A stretch of DNA of 64,000 nt, taken from positions 2,790,001 to 2,854,000 of the forward strand of contig NZ_CP009278.1 of NCBI RefSeq assembly GCF_000747525.1. Reading direction: 5' to 3'. Positions 1 through 7,560 of the stretch are shown piece by piece; the stretch's first letter is position 1, and every line of letters starts with the position of its first letter. The DNA is from Sphingobacterium sp. ML3W. GTDB lineage: Bacteria; Bacteroidota; Bacteroidia; Sphingobacteriales; Sphingobacteriaceae. Under the pieces are notes generated by a model that worked only from the letters and a program-made list of their open reading frames with translations, did no database searches and was not told where the DNA came from. The position numbers were made by a program, and so were the translations under genes.

Positions 1-114
1 AGGAATGACAGCGATATAGCATTTTATTTCAAAAGGTCCATCAAATGCTTTAGACTTTTCGAACTCAGGGAATTGTTTAATAATTCCTTCTGAAACGTAA
101 TAGTAATCCTTCAT
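1..114 (-). CDS. Hypothetical phage protein, partial (N-terminus only)
   Basis: The leftward frame opens with ATG at 114-112 and runs off the window edge without a stop, giving 38 residues (begins MKDYYYVSEG). It starts only one base after the stop of the upstream Tad2-like gene, so it is the next gene of the same operon. No family is recognised from this fragment. Confidence 0.55.
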   Translation of the reverse strand, partial: MKDYYYVSEGIIKQFPEFEKSKAFDGPFEIKCYIAVIP

Positions 115-115
115 A

Positions 116-364
116 TTAAGGTGCCAGTATTTGCCAATCTTCTGCTAGAATATCTGTCTGAGATGGTGCCCATGGAACTAGGTTTCGTCTTGCATCTAAA
201 TTGTCTGATATTAACCCTGTAGTATCAATGAATAGATATGGATGAGACATTTTACTGTGCATATTTGGAACTTGCATTTCAATGAAAATACCTTTCCCAT
301 TCCATCCCAATCTTTGTAGTTTTTCACCTTTTTTTAAAAGGCTTAATGCTTCTTCAAAATTCAT
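116..364 (-). CDS. DUF2829 / Tad2-type protein (Thoeris anti-defence-like)
   Basis: An 82-residue protein that is close to a textbook DUF2829 protein: N-terminal MNFEEALSLLKKG, a W-N-G-K-G motif near residue 22, and the C-terminal motif VPWAPSQTDILAEDW. This family includes Tad2, which phages use to sequester the cyclic ADP-ribose signal made by Thoeris immunity; anti-Thoeris activity here is inference from family. The start is set at ATG 364-362; an earlier in-frame TTG at 373 would add three residues without family support. It lies in a leftward operon directly after a second, divergent protein of similar layout (376-696), which suggests a two-sponge anti-defence module. Confidence 0.82.
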   Translation of the reverse strand: MNFEEALSLLKKGEKLQRLGWNGKGIFIEMQVPNMHSKMSHPYLFIDTTGLISDNLDARRNLVPWAPSQTDILAEDWQILAP

Positions 365-375
365 AACTATCAATT

Positions 376-696
376 TTAAGATTTGTATTTTACAACTTCG
401 AAACTACCCGACAAAATATCAGCAGTTGAAAACTGATATCCAGTAATTGAATTACTCGGACCAATTATTGCAATTTGATCAGTATAGGAAATCTCGTTAA
501 TTTGAGCTGTCGCATCCTCGAACGACTTTTGAAAATAATCTTTCACCTGATCAGATAAAGAAGTCATTTTCGGAACTACACCAGCAGGAATTACTGCAGG
601 TATTTGTTTAAAAACCCCAACCTTATTAACAGGCCAAAAACGGTTTCTTACGATCTCGCCCTCATCTAGGGCAGCAATTGCTTCTGAAAAATTCAT
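376..696 (-). CDS. Divergent Tad2-like (DUF2829-like) protein
   Basis: A 106-residue protein. It shares the start of its neighbour (MNFSEAIAALDEGE...RNRFWP) and a matching end (STADILSGSFEVV, compare SQTDILAEDW), but has a longer middle of about 40 residues (roughly 38-80). I read it as a diverged DUF2829 paralogue; it could bind a different small signal molecule, but this is inference. Its ATG lies 16 bases from an 18-bp dyad (713-731) of the element-wide motif, so it is probably the first gene of a controlled leftward transcript including the typical Tad2-like gene. Confidence 0.55.
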   Translation of the reverse strand: MNFSEAIAALDEGEIVRNRFWPVNKVGVFKQIPAVIPAGVVPKMTSLSDQVKDYFQKSFEDATAQINEISYTDQIAIIGPSNSITGYQFSTADILSGSFEVVKYKS

Positions 697-712
697 ATAT
701 AAATATTAAAAT

Positions 713-731
713 AGATTAGTTGTACTAATCT
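713..731. promoter_or_regulatory. Dyad operator copy 1
   Basis: AGATTAGTTGTACTAATCT has perfect 8-bp arms around TGT. It is one of six related sites in the element. It ends 16 bases before the leftward ATG at 696, the same gap as copy 2 before the ATG at 5245, which suggests a fixed promoter or operator position. Confidence 0.55.
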
Positions 732-1710
732 ATTGGTTTAAAAAATAGTATAAATCTCTATTCCAGCGTGCATCTGAAATAGCCAAATGTTCATTATTTT
801 GTTGTGGAAATTCTTGCATTTTTTTCAAAGCTGCAGAATCAGAAAAGATAGTTTCGATATCATACTTTGATGTATAAGTCCCATCTAGTTTTCGGTCAGC
901 ATCAATATAATCAAGAACCATTTGATTAAACTCAAAATGACTTTCCATCATCTGCTTTAAATCAATTGTAAACATTGGAAATCCTTCTGGTAAATCAATC
1001 ATCTTACCGAATAACCAGCAAAATACAACATGATCATACGCTGAATAATAACCATATAATTCTATTTTATTATCCTCTATATCAGACACTGGATTACAAA
1101 AAGACTTAATATCTTCAGCAATTTGTGCCCGACCCACACCGTATTTATTGATCAGCCGCTTTAATGATTTATAAGTGAAAAACGTATCACTTTCTCCTCG
1201 TTCCACAGATTCTTTAAAATCAACCCAAGCCTGATCATTCGCATAGGCATACCATTCTTCTTCTGTATTGATAAACAAATTTCTCCATAAAGGCAGTAAT
1301 ACATTTTCACGTATCCAATACATCTTTACTTTTTCGATAGATTCAACAATACCATCTATTTTAATCGACCTGTCTTTTAATTCACATCTATTCCAAGCTT
1401 CTTTTAGATTAAATTCCTTCGAAACAGCATAATATTCTCTTCCATCATCTGCAACAATACCGATCGAAATCAAATCAATAGTTTCAGGACTTGATGGCAT
1501 GGAAAGACTCCAGAAGAATATTGCGCCAAAAACTAAACCCAACCATGCTAAACCAGCTAAATTAAAATCAATACCAATAATCCAAGCAAATGCTATTGCC
1601 GTCACACCAAGACAACATCCGATAAATCTTAACCACAGATCAACAGTTAATCCACCCCAGGAATAAAGTGTTTGTTTCCCCTCAAGGAACTCTGTATCGT
1701 AAAAGTATTT
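730..1710 (-). CDS. DEDDh 3'-5' exonuclease-like protein with hydrophobic insertion
   Basis: 326 residues from ATG 1710-1708. The open frame extends upstream to 1830, but that stretch overlaps the previous gene, and MKYFYDTEF is the family start. It matches the Bacteroidota/phage 3'-5' exoribonuclease group of the ribonuclease H fold. Motif I is YDTEF (residues 4-8), then IDLISIGIVADDGREYYA, a YSAYD motif II, and a C-terminal HLAISDARWNRD carrying the H-x4-D type motif, so the catalytic set looks intact. Unusually, about 50 hydrophobic residues (roughly 20-75), probably two membrane helices, sit between the first two beta strands, where relatives have a short loop. It may be membrane-tethered. 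Confidence 0.6.
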   Translation of the reverse strand, partial: KYFYDTEFLEGKQTLYSWGGLTVDLWLRFIGCCLGVTAIAFAWIIGIDFNLAGLAWLGLVFGAIFFWSLSMPSSPETIDLISIGIVADDGREYYAVSKEFNLKEAWNRCELKDRSIKIDGIVESIEKVKMYWIRENVLLPLWRNLFINTEEEWYAYANDQAWVDFKESVERGESDTFFTYKSLKRLINKYGVGRAQIAEDIKSFCNPVSDIEDNKIELYGYYSAYDHVVFCWLFGKMIDLPEGFPMFTIDLKQMMESHFEFNQMVLDYIDADRKLDGTYTSKYDIETIFSDSAALKKMQEFPQQNNEHLAISDARWNRDLYYFLNQ

Positions 1711-1717
1711 CATATAG

Positions 1718-2704
1718 CTATTTTGTTTTTTCGAATTCTTCCCAATTAATAAGTAATAGAATTGGTCTAACCTTATCTTCCATAATTTCCACAAGAGATG
1801 AAAACTCCGCTCCCATAGTAATATGAGCACCTTGTTTTACCTTATTTCCAGAAACAAATGCATTTGATAATGCTAAATTGTGAGTTCCATTCTCTCCATC
1901 AGCCTCATTTAGTTCTTTGAATCTATCCCAGATAGATTTTTCAACTTTATCTCCCGAAGGCAAATTCTCTGTATTTAAATGATCATACATCAAATTCCAA
2001 CCTATTTCGAATTTATTATGAAGATCTTTTAATCTTAACACAACAGAATCACTCCAATCATGCTGCACTTTTAGGTCCTTATAGGACTCATCATCCCATC
2101 CACAAATAATAGCATACAGGAATGCAATCATTTTATCCTTAGAACAATCTCTAGAGGTCGAACATAAAGTTTCTTTTAACTGTTGAAATGGATTCGTAGT
2201 ATTCTCCATTTCGTCTCTTGTTTGCCATTTTAATTTAACTTCTTTCATATTTTTTTGTTTGTTATCTTTACAATTTAAATAATCTTCAAATGAAATTAAA
2301 GCTTCAGGATACATCCAAATTGCTTTTTTAATCCAGAGTTCCCATGCTAAATGTTTTTCTGTAATATGATTTACTAGCAAAGGCAAATATTCCTTTTCAT
2401 AAATCTCTAGCTTTTCTAAAGCATCTAATTGATTCTCATATACTGCAGGTATAAAAAATCGATAACCATCTTCCGCTGAGGGTAAATATTCTCCCCGCCA
2501 GATATTCTCATTTAAGCTCATACTACCTTCTTCATCGATCGTTGAAGTCAACAGTAGTCCCCCAATTCCCTTATTGTGACCATAATCAATTTTAGGTTTT
2601 GCAATATCCCATAAATCAGAAGAACTACTATCTACATAATCAGGATCCATTTTCCCATACATGAATAGATTTAGTTTTGCTACATCAATTGGTTTTCCGT
2701 CCAT
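1718..2704 (-). CDS. Hypothetical phage protein (328 aa)
   Basis: A long leftward frame, seven bases before the exonuclease gene and two bases after the next upstream gene, so part of the same operon. The middle (about residues 155-290) contains motifs such as FLYAIICGWDD and WDRFKELNEADGENG; the C-terminus ends ILLLINWEEFEK. No signal peptide or membrane segment is evident. I do not recognise the family. The two halves look different in style, so it may be a two-domain protein. Confidence 0.6.
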   Translation of the reverse strand: MDGKPIDVAKLNLFMYGKMDPDYVDSSSSDLWDIAKPKIDYGHNKGIGGLLLTSTIDEEGSMSLNENIWRGEYLPSAEDGYRFFIPAVYENQLDALEKLEIYEKEYLPLLVNHITEKHLAWELWIKKAIWMYPEALISFEDYLNCKDNKQKNMKEVKLKWQTRDEMENTTNPFQQLKETLCSTSRDCSKDKMIAFLYAIICGWDDESYKDLKVQHDWSDSVVLRLKDLHNKFEIGWNLMYDHLNTENLPSGDKVEKSIWDRFKELNEADGENGTHNLALSNAFVSGNKVKQGAHITMGAEFSSLVEIMEDKVRPILLLINWEEFEKTK

Positions 2705-2706
2705 GA

Positions 2707-3051
2707 TTAATCTATTTTATTTAAGTCAGAATCTCCATGTCTCAAAATTTGAGTTAGTTCAGAACCAAAATCTCCACCAAACTGTAGTTCAACATAATCG
2801 CAACATAAATCTGATTCTTTCATCTTATTAAGGAATAATGCTCTATTAGTATCCATTATGTCAGAGTCCAACCATCCCTCTTTGCTGCCATCTGGAACAA
2901 TAAAAAAAGTATATTGAGGATTAACATAGCCATAGAAAATTGGCGTCACCAATATTTCATCAATATATTCGAGTGCTAGTGCTCTAGCTTTTTCAATATC
3001 ACGACTGTCCCAGTCTGTTACGATTATTGTGTGATGAATATTCCAGCTCAT
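2707..3051 (-). CDS. Hypothetical phage protein (MSWNIHHTIIVT type)
   Basis: 114 residues, acidic, soluble, with a compact alpha/beta look. It starts MSWNIHHTIIVTDW and has a central FFIVPDGSKEGW motif followed by a DYVELQFGGD segment. Similar small proteins occur in tailed-phage accessory regions, as far as I recall, without a known role. It is spaced two bases from both neighbours in the leftward operon, so it is very probably translated. Confidence 0.6.
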   Translation of the reverse strand: MSWNIHHTIIVTDWDSRDIEKARALALEYIDEILVTPIFYGYVNPQYTFFIVPDGSKEGWLDSDIMDTNRALFLNKMKESDLCCDYVELQFGGDFGSELTQILRHGDSDLNKID

Positions 3052-3053
3052 AA

Positions 3054-3665
3054 TTATATCACTCTAACATTTCCAAATTCATCCTCCTTTTTTTGAGCAA
3101 ACTGCTCTGGAGGTGTGTAATTTTTAGCAACTTGCTCCTTGACTATCTTTCTCGAAAAAGTGTCAGGAAAAACGACACGCTCAAATTCAACCAATTCCTT
3201 ATGACTGGCTGGAAGTTCCTTTCTGATTTTTGCCCGGGTATCCATATTCTTCTCTGGATTATTATCAAAATCCAGTGGCCTACGAAGGAAAAGATTATTG
3301 ATATGATAATTAATTTGCATTGAATACCAAGTCTCATAAGCCAAACTATCAGATAACATAAACCACTTGAAAACCATATTGTTAAAAACGAAATTATGGC
3401 CCTCATTAATTTCAATGAACATTGAATCATAAGTTTCCAATCCTAGATACTGATAAATCTTCTGCAATCTCATCTCCACATTATCACGATAAGCTTTAAC
3501 AAATGGGCTATCCTCATCGACCATCAAAATCATGATCATCAAAATAGGATCCTGTTCTGACTTGCTGAATTCCTCATAATTACCCAACTCTGGGTAAACC
3601 TCCATCATCGTTTTACCAGACTTAAATGCCTGTTCAACATTGTATCTTTGTTTCGAAAAATCCAT
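3054..3665 (-). CDS. Hypothetical phage protein (203 aa)
   Basis: 203 residues, mostly helical by eye, charged and without a signal peptide. It begins MDFSKQRYNVEQAFKSGK and ends in a lysine- and glutamate-rich tail. It lies between two genes of the leftward operon with gaps of only one or two bases. I do not recognise a family or catalytic motif. Open frames on the other strand and in a second frame across this stretch are shadows. Confidence 0.55.
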   Translation of the reverse strand: MDFSKQRYNVEQAFKSGKTMMEVYPELGNYEEFSKSEQDPILMIMILMVDEDSPFVKAYRDNVEMRLQKIYQYLGLETYDSMFIEINEGHNFVFNNMVFKWFMLSDSLAYETWYSMQINYHINNLFLRRPLDFDNNPEKNMDTRAKIRKELPASHKELVEFERVVFPDTFSRKIVKEQVAKNYTPPEQFAQKKEDEFGNVRVI

Positions 3666-3666
3666 A

Positions 3667-4101
3667 TTATTTTCCTCCCTGAAAATACTCGAAGTGCATT
3701 TTATCTTCAGAATCTTTTATAAATCTGAAAAAAACTTCACCACTTCCCCACTCGCTGGAGAAAATTGTATCTTTTAAGTAGATACACGTCAGAAAAAACT
3801 CAAAATGCTTGAAATCAGAATATGTGTAACTTTCCTTAATCTCTAAACATAACTTATGTTCAGGCACATAAACATGGGACTTTGTAAGATCTAAACGAGA
3901 AGCAACAATGTCCTTTAGCTTGCTATAAATTGGAGAATCCTTTTTAGGGTATATTAGACAATCATTTCCTTTGTGAACTTCAAACAACTCATCAAATTTG
4001 AAATCAGATTTAAATTCATGAGCTTTTGACACTTTATTTTTACCTAATAAAAGGACACCACTAAGAAGTGCTGATCCTTTTAGAAAATCTATTCTTTTCA
4101 T
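3667..4101 (-). CDS. Hypothetical secreted or membrane-attached protein
   Basis: 144 residues from ATG 4101-4099. The frame is open to 4242, but that part overlaps the zinc-finger gene and has no gene-like features. The N-terminus MKRIDFLKGSALLSGVLLLG resembles a signal peptide or membrane anchor of the kind used by Bacteroidota exported proteins. The rest is soluble with several aromatic and acidic residues. An exported product inside a phage accessory cluster is unusual and could act at the envelope. Function unknown. Confidence 0.55.
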   Translation of the reverse strand: MKRIDFLKGSALLSGVLLLGKNKVSKAHEFKSDFKFDELFEVHKGNDCLIYPKKDSPIYSKLKDIVASRLDLTKSHVYVPEHKLCLEIKESYTYSDFKHFEFFLTCIYLKDTIFSSEWGSGEVFFRFIKDSEDKMHFEYFQGGK

Positions 4102-4111
4102 ATTCAAAAAT

Positions 4112-4513
4112 TTAAGTAAAAAATTCTTCCATAAAATTTGACTTGTGATATTCGTGAAGATTACACTTGATTTTCGGCATTGGCTCCTGGTTCTCGAAAT
4201 CTTCAAGGTATTTGCTAGGAAGATCTCGTTTTTCAGCTGCAAAAGTGTACATAAGAGTATTTTTTGTCATGCATTTAAAGCAGCTTGATTTTCTACTATG
4301 CAATATTGGTTCCCCATCTTCATAGGCATGATGGGAAAAGACATCAAATTCAATTTCGATATGCTCCAAGTGTCTACATCCTGAAAAACATGCAATTTTG
4401 TTTTTAGGATTCTGTTCACAACCTTCCTCATGCTTTAACATCGCATGTTTACGAAACAACTTCTTTTTACAGAAATCGCAATGATAAACTGTAACATTTT
4501 CTTGAGTCCTCAT
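4112..4513 (-). CDS. Zinc-finger-like phage protein
   Basis: 133 residues. The N-terminus has a C2H2/C2HC-type finger pattern, YHCDFCKKKLFRKHAMLKHEEGC (Cys-x2-Cys, then His and His/Cys ligands, about residues 11-32). A second cluster of cysteines and histidines follows (CFSGCRHLEH near 43-52 and SSCFKCMTKN near 77-86), so at least two zinc sites are likely. Such proteins usually bind nucleic acid or a partner protein; the role here is unknown. It sits three bases downstream of the GroES-like gene. Confidence 0.6.
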   Translation of the reverse strand: MRTQENVTVYHCDFCKKKLFRKHAMLKHEEGCEQNPKNKIACFSGCRHLEHIEIEFDVFSHHAYEDGEPILHSRKSSCFKCMTKNTLMYTFAAEKRDLPSKYLEDFENQEPMPKIKCNLHEYHKSNFMEEFFT

Positions 4514-4516
4514 AAG

Positions 4517-5245
4517 CTATGAGTTACAAACTGCAATAATATTGGGACGACGCACAACCTCAATTTCCTTCAATTCCTCCGAAGCATGAATATCATATGC
4601 AATTCTGAAACCATGACCTTTTTTAACGAGAATACGATCGCTTTCATGTAATTTTAAACCATGATCATTATAGTTCGTAAATAGATAAGCTGAAACTGGT
4701 TCATCAGCCGCGATAACCGTTCCGTAATCCTCATGATAGTCGCCAGTCTTATATATGATTTCTAAATCTCCTTTTGCTACGCGTCCTTTAGCTTCATCGC
4801 GTTTAAAAAATACATAACCATTGATAGGTACATACTTATCACCATCACGAGAATAACCGAAAATAGAATCATAGGAAATTAGATAGCAATCCCCAATCCC
4901 TTCTATTTCTACTACCCTAGCCTCAGTTTCGCAGGTATTATTCAACATGTAATCGTATAAAACATCATCACCAACACGCAATACATTCTGTGTATCCCAT
5001 TGTAATGAACTCGCAACAATACTTTTACGTTCATCTTGATTTGATGTTTCTTTTAGAAGATTTCCTAAAAAAATTAATGATTCCGGAAGTTTAATGACCT
5101 TACCTATGATCGAAACATGTCTGCCTCTTGTCTCATGGTTATAGCCTACTTTTAAATCGATACCACCGACAGTTACTTTATCATAGCTACCTTGAGGTTT
5201 GATTAATACGTAGTTGTTTTTTAGTTGTATAGTTGTTGTTTTCAT
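4517..5245 (-). CDS. GroES-like double-domain protein (phage co-chaperonin candidate)
   Basis: 242 residues. The first half (about 1-125) reads like a co-chaperonin fold: NYVLIKPQG, VGGIDL, GKVIKLPE, then VGDDVLYDY. The second half (about 135-240) repeats the pattern with GYVFFKRDEA, YGTVIAADEP and ESDRILVKKG. I infer two GroES-like beta barrels in tandem. Phage co-chaperonins such as gp31 of T4 replace host GroES in folding capsid protein, but those have one domain, so the role here is uncertain. It is the first gene of its leftward operon, with a dyad operator 16 bases upstream. Confidence 0.45.
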   Translation of the reverse strand: MKTTTIQLKNNYVLIKPQGSYDKVTVGGIDLKVGYNHETRGRHVSIIGKVIKLPESLIFLGNLLKETSNQDERKSIVASSLQWDTQNVLRVGDDVLYDYMLNNTCETEARVVEIEGIGDCYLISYDSIFGYSRDGDKYVPINGYVFFKRDEAKGRVAKGDLEIIYKTGDYHEDYGTVIAADEPVSAYLFTNYNDHGLKLHESDRILVKKGHGFRIAYDIHASEELKEIEVVRRPNIIAVCNS

Positions 5246-5261
5246 GAACTAAAGTTTAATA

Positions 5262-5279
5262 GTTTAGCTGTACTAATCC
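5262..5279. promoter_or_regulatory. Dyad operator copy 2 (for the leftward GroES-like gene)
   Basis: GTTTAGCTGTACTAATCC, with TTAG/CTAA arms around the centre. It ends 16 bases before the leftward ATG at 5245 and faces copy 3 for the divergent rightward gene, so this small intergenic space holds a divergent control region. Confidence 0.5.
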
Positions 5280-5295
5280 AAAAGTACCTATTTTT

Positions 5296-5313
5296 GTTTA
5301 GTTATACTAATCT
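5296..5313. promoter_or_regulatory. Dyad operator copy 3 (abuts the start of the nuclease gene)
   Basis: GTTTAGTTATACTAATCT, identical to copies 4 and 5. It ends one base before the ATG at 5315, so protein bound here would cover the translation start region or define a near-leaderless transcript. Confidence 0.55.
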
Positions 5314-5314
5314 T

Positions 5315-5746
5315 ATGCAACAGAAATTTTTAAAAACTACTCGTGTCACTATCAAGGGATACGTTTTTAATGGAAAGAAGCACATTTATCTTAAATCTCT
5401 TTATGAAATAAATTTTTGTCATTATCTCAACTTCTTGTTACAACACAAAGCAATCCAGGACTGGGAATACGAACCTGATACTTTTTGGTTTGAAAATATT
5501 AAACGAGGTACCAACAATTATTTACCAGACTTCAGGGTACTCGAGAACAATGGAGAATTTACGTACTACGAAGTCAAAGGATACATGGATAAGAAGTCCG
5601 CAACAAAAATCAAACGAATGGCCAAATATCATCCAGATATAAAACTCATTTTGGTAGATAAGCCGGTATATGAGGACATAAAGAAAAAGCGAGGAATAAT
5701 CAAAAATTGGGGACACTACCTCACTGAAAAACCTATCTCTGTATAA
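5315..5746 (+). CDS. PD-(D/E)XK nuclease-like phage protein
   Basis: 143 residues starting MQQKFLKTTR. The frame is open from 5225, but that extension runs through the divergent promoter region, so ATG 5315 is chosen. Hallmarks are NYLPDFRV (catalytic Asp, about residue 70) and TYYEVKGYMD (Glu-Val-Lys, about residues 83-89), which together form the PD-(D/E)XK nuclease core seen in DUF1064-type phage nucleases and T7 endonuclease I-like enzymes. The upstream SLYEINFCHYLNFL segment also fits that group. It probably cuts branched or phage DNA; substrate unknown. It is transcribed alone, rightward, and followed by a terminator. Confidence 0.7.
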   Translation: MQQKFLKTTRVTIKGYVFNGKKHIYLKSLYEINFCHYLNFLLQHKAIQDWEYEPDTFWFENIKRGTNNYLPDFRVLENNGEFTYYEVKGYMDKKSATKIKRMAKYHPDIKLILVDKPVYEDIKKKRGIIKNWGHYLTEKPISV

Positions 5747-5760
5747 AATTCAATGAATTT

Positions 5761-5784
5761 AAAGTGGTTGATTTCAATCACTTT
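5761..5784 (+). terminator. Intrinsic terminator after the nuclease gene
   Basis: AAAGTGGTTGA pairs with TCAATCACTTT (one G-T pair) around a two-base loop, with a T-run at its 3' end. It lies 14 bases after the stop at 5746. Confidence 0.7.
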
Positions 5785-6446
5785 TTTTATGCTTAGAACT
5801 AACCATCAGTTAAAATATAATTTTTAATCTATACTAACACTTAATGCAGAACACTGACAGAACAGTATCAGTACAAAAAAACATCTTAAGAATACACATA
5901 AAAACACTGATTTACAACTAATTAAAGTTAAAATGAATTATATAACAGTACAGCATCAGAACAAATGCAGAACATTTTTAATTTTAACTTACCTATCCTT
6001 AAAGTTCATTCTAATACATTTAAAAGCATATGATTTCAGCATCAAATTACTTATTGAATTAATATTTACATATAATACGTAAACAAAAACCTATAACAAT
6101 GAAACATATATCACTCTTCTTTTGCTAAATAAAGAATTACTTAATACAGAACACCAGCAGAACAAACAAAACAACAAGTAATAAACTGAATTACAGATAA
6201 TTACAACAATTAAAAAACATAACATAGAACAACATCAGAACAAATACTATTGATTTATGAACTGATTAATAATATATTTTAACTTTTTATCACTCATTAT
6301 CAATTACTTATGGTATTTGTTAATTTTCAACAAAACACCACATTACAACTTGATTTACAAATATTTATAGTGTATATTTTTTTAGCAATATTTTTATACC
6401 TATTGTAACTTTGAAATTTTATTCAGACCATGCGCCCAAATATTAT
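5785..6446. other. Long AT-rich gene-free region
   Basis: No credible coding frame exists on either strand. The stretch is very A/T rich and holds the four CAGAAC pairs described as iterons. Together with the palindrome just to the right, it has the look of a control or origin region. I see no gene remnants here. Confidence 0.6.
5846..6247. repeat. Four pairs of CAGAAC iterons, each pair spaced 11 bp
   Basis: Pairs start at 5847/5858, 5957/5968, 6147/6158 and 6225/6236 (the first half-site of the last pair reads TAGAAC). In every pair the two hexamers are exactly 11 bp apart, one helical turn. Pairs 1 and 3 also share the flank TTAATRCAGAACAC. The spacing, direct orientation and AT-rich setting resemble iterons for an initiator or a cooperative DNA-binding protein. 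Function is inference. Confidence 0.55.
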
Positions 6447-6476
6447 TAGACTATATAGTTTAAACTATATAGTCTA
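6447..6476. promoter_or_regulatory. Perfect 30-bp palindrome
   Basis: TAGACTATATAGTTT is followed directly by its exact reverse complement AAACTATATAGTCTA. The inner 10-mer TAAACTATAT also occurs in the repressor control region (26297-26306), so the same DNA-binding protein may act at both places. It could instead extrude as a cruciform; there is no T-run to suggest a terminator. Confidence 0.6.
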
Positions 6477-6566
6477 TTATACATAGTTTACTAAGAAAAA
6501 AAACAAAGCAAAAAAAAGATGATTTTTTGAAGTTTCAATTTTTTGGAAATTGTCTTTAACAAAAAA

Positions 6567-6584
6567 GCCCTACGAGAATAGGGC
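6567..6584. terminator. Bidirectional hairpin terminator
   Basis: GCCCTA pairs with TAGGGC around six bases. It has an A-run on the left and T-rich sequence on the right, so it can stop leftward transcripts from the broken DUF2158 gene. Confidence 0.6.
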
Positions 6585-6598
6585 CTTTATTTTATTTA

Positions 6599-6781
6599 TT
6601 AATCTTCCGATTCTAATTGCAAAGCATCTTCCGAAAAAATATCTGATTGCTTTACAAAGCTGCTATCAAACCAAACACAACCAACTTTTGGAAAACCTTA
6701 AACTTGTGTTCTATCTGAATTTACTGTCATAGCTGGTCCACCACTTTTTAAGACCACTACATCCCCAATTTTAAATTTCAT
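6599..6781 (-). pseudogene. DUF2158 (YodC-like) gene with an in-frame TAA
   Basis: From ATG 6781-6779 the frame reads MKFKIGDVVVLKSGGPAM and continues in the same frame to VGCVWFDSSF...SDIFSEDALQLE, the layout of DUF2158 small proteins (about 60 residues). Codon 28 is TAA, in the loop between the two conserved parts; no frameshift is needed. The simplest reading is a nonsense mutation in a non-essential phage gene. Readthrough is possible but unsupported. A terminator follows directly after the natural stop. Confidence 0.65.
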
Positions 6782-7101
6782 AAAATATTAAATTTTTATT
6801 CAATGATGTATTTCATTGAACTTGAAATATACAAACTTAAATAAAGAGATACAAGCCATTATTCACATGAATAGGCACTTACGACCATACCTGACACTTT
6901 TTATTTCTCTAAAGATCTGTTTCTGGCTTAAAAATCTAAATCTGATTAGATCTATTAAATTTAAAACTTAAAATAAGGAGTTTTAAGAGTATGAAAATTT
7001 ATCAAGTGAAACTATGTACCACATTGGTATATACACATCCTTAAATCGCCTTATTATAGTTAAATTTTAAATGTTTGGTGCTTTATGACAGAACAGCCTT
7101 T

Positions 7102-7130
7102 TGTAGTTTACATAAATGAAACTATATAAT
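7102..7130. promoter_or_regulatory. Operator-like site cluster
   Basis: TGTAGTTTACAT is followed by GAAACTATATAAT, opposing half-sites of the same type as those at the repressor promoter (26294-26374) and the 30-bp palindrome. Inference only. Confidence 0.35.
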
Positions 7131-7560
7131 ACGAAAATAGACAACACAGTTGCTATGTAGTAAACTTTTAACCAACTTTGTTCCCGGAGATAGGTGTACA
7201 GATTGTAATCAATCATGTTGCTCCAGTTAGTAGCCTTAAGCATTTAGGGCTAATTGTTTAATCAAGTTTCTTTATCTCAGGATTTTAAATTTTATCGTGC
7301 AAGTGACATGGCGGTGTTATTAGATATAAATGGGGGGGCCTCGTTTTCGTTCCGAAACCGATCTCTGCCGAAGGGGTGGGTCCGATTCTGGAGAATTCAT
7401 CGGATATGGCAACCTGATTACATAGTAATCAATCATTCAGCAACTTATCGAGATGAACTAATATGAATATTTCAACTTCAGGTCATCATGGGACTTGAAC
7501 CCTGTTCATTTTTCTTACTTAATTTGCAGTAATCAAACACTTTTATAATAAGCGAAAAAA

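Noticed and set aside
3093..3430. Overlapping frames on both strands inside the 203-aa gene
   Set aside because: Hydrophobic low-complexity shadows of an intact operon gene; no start context.
5846..6247. CRISPR array considered for the repeated CAGAAC units
   Set aside because: Repeats are six bases long, in pairs with irregular spacing between pairs and no spacers of fixed length; no cas genes nearby.
6550..6732. 60-codon plus-strand frame
   Set aside because: It is the opposite strand of the DUF2158 pseudogene and its terminator.
7254..7466. 70-codon frame in the gap before the early region
   Set aside because: No family features, atypical composition, lies in a patch of remnants with no promoter or coupled neighbour.
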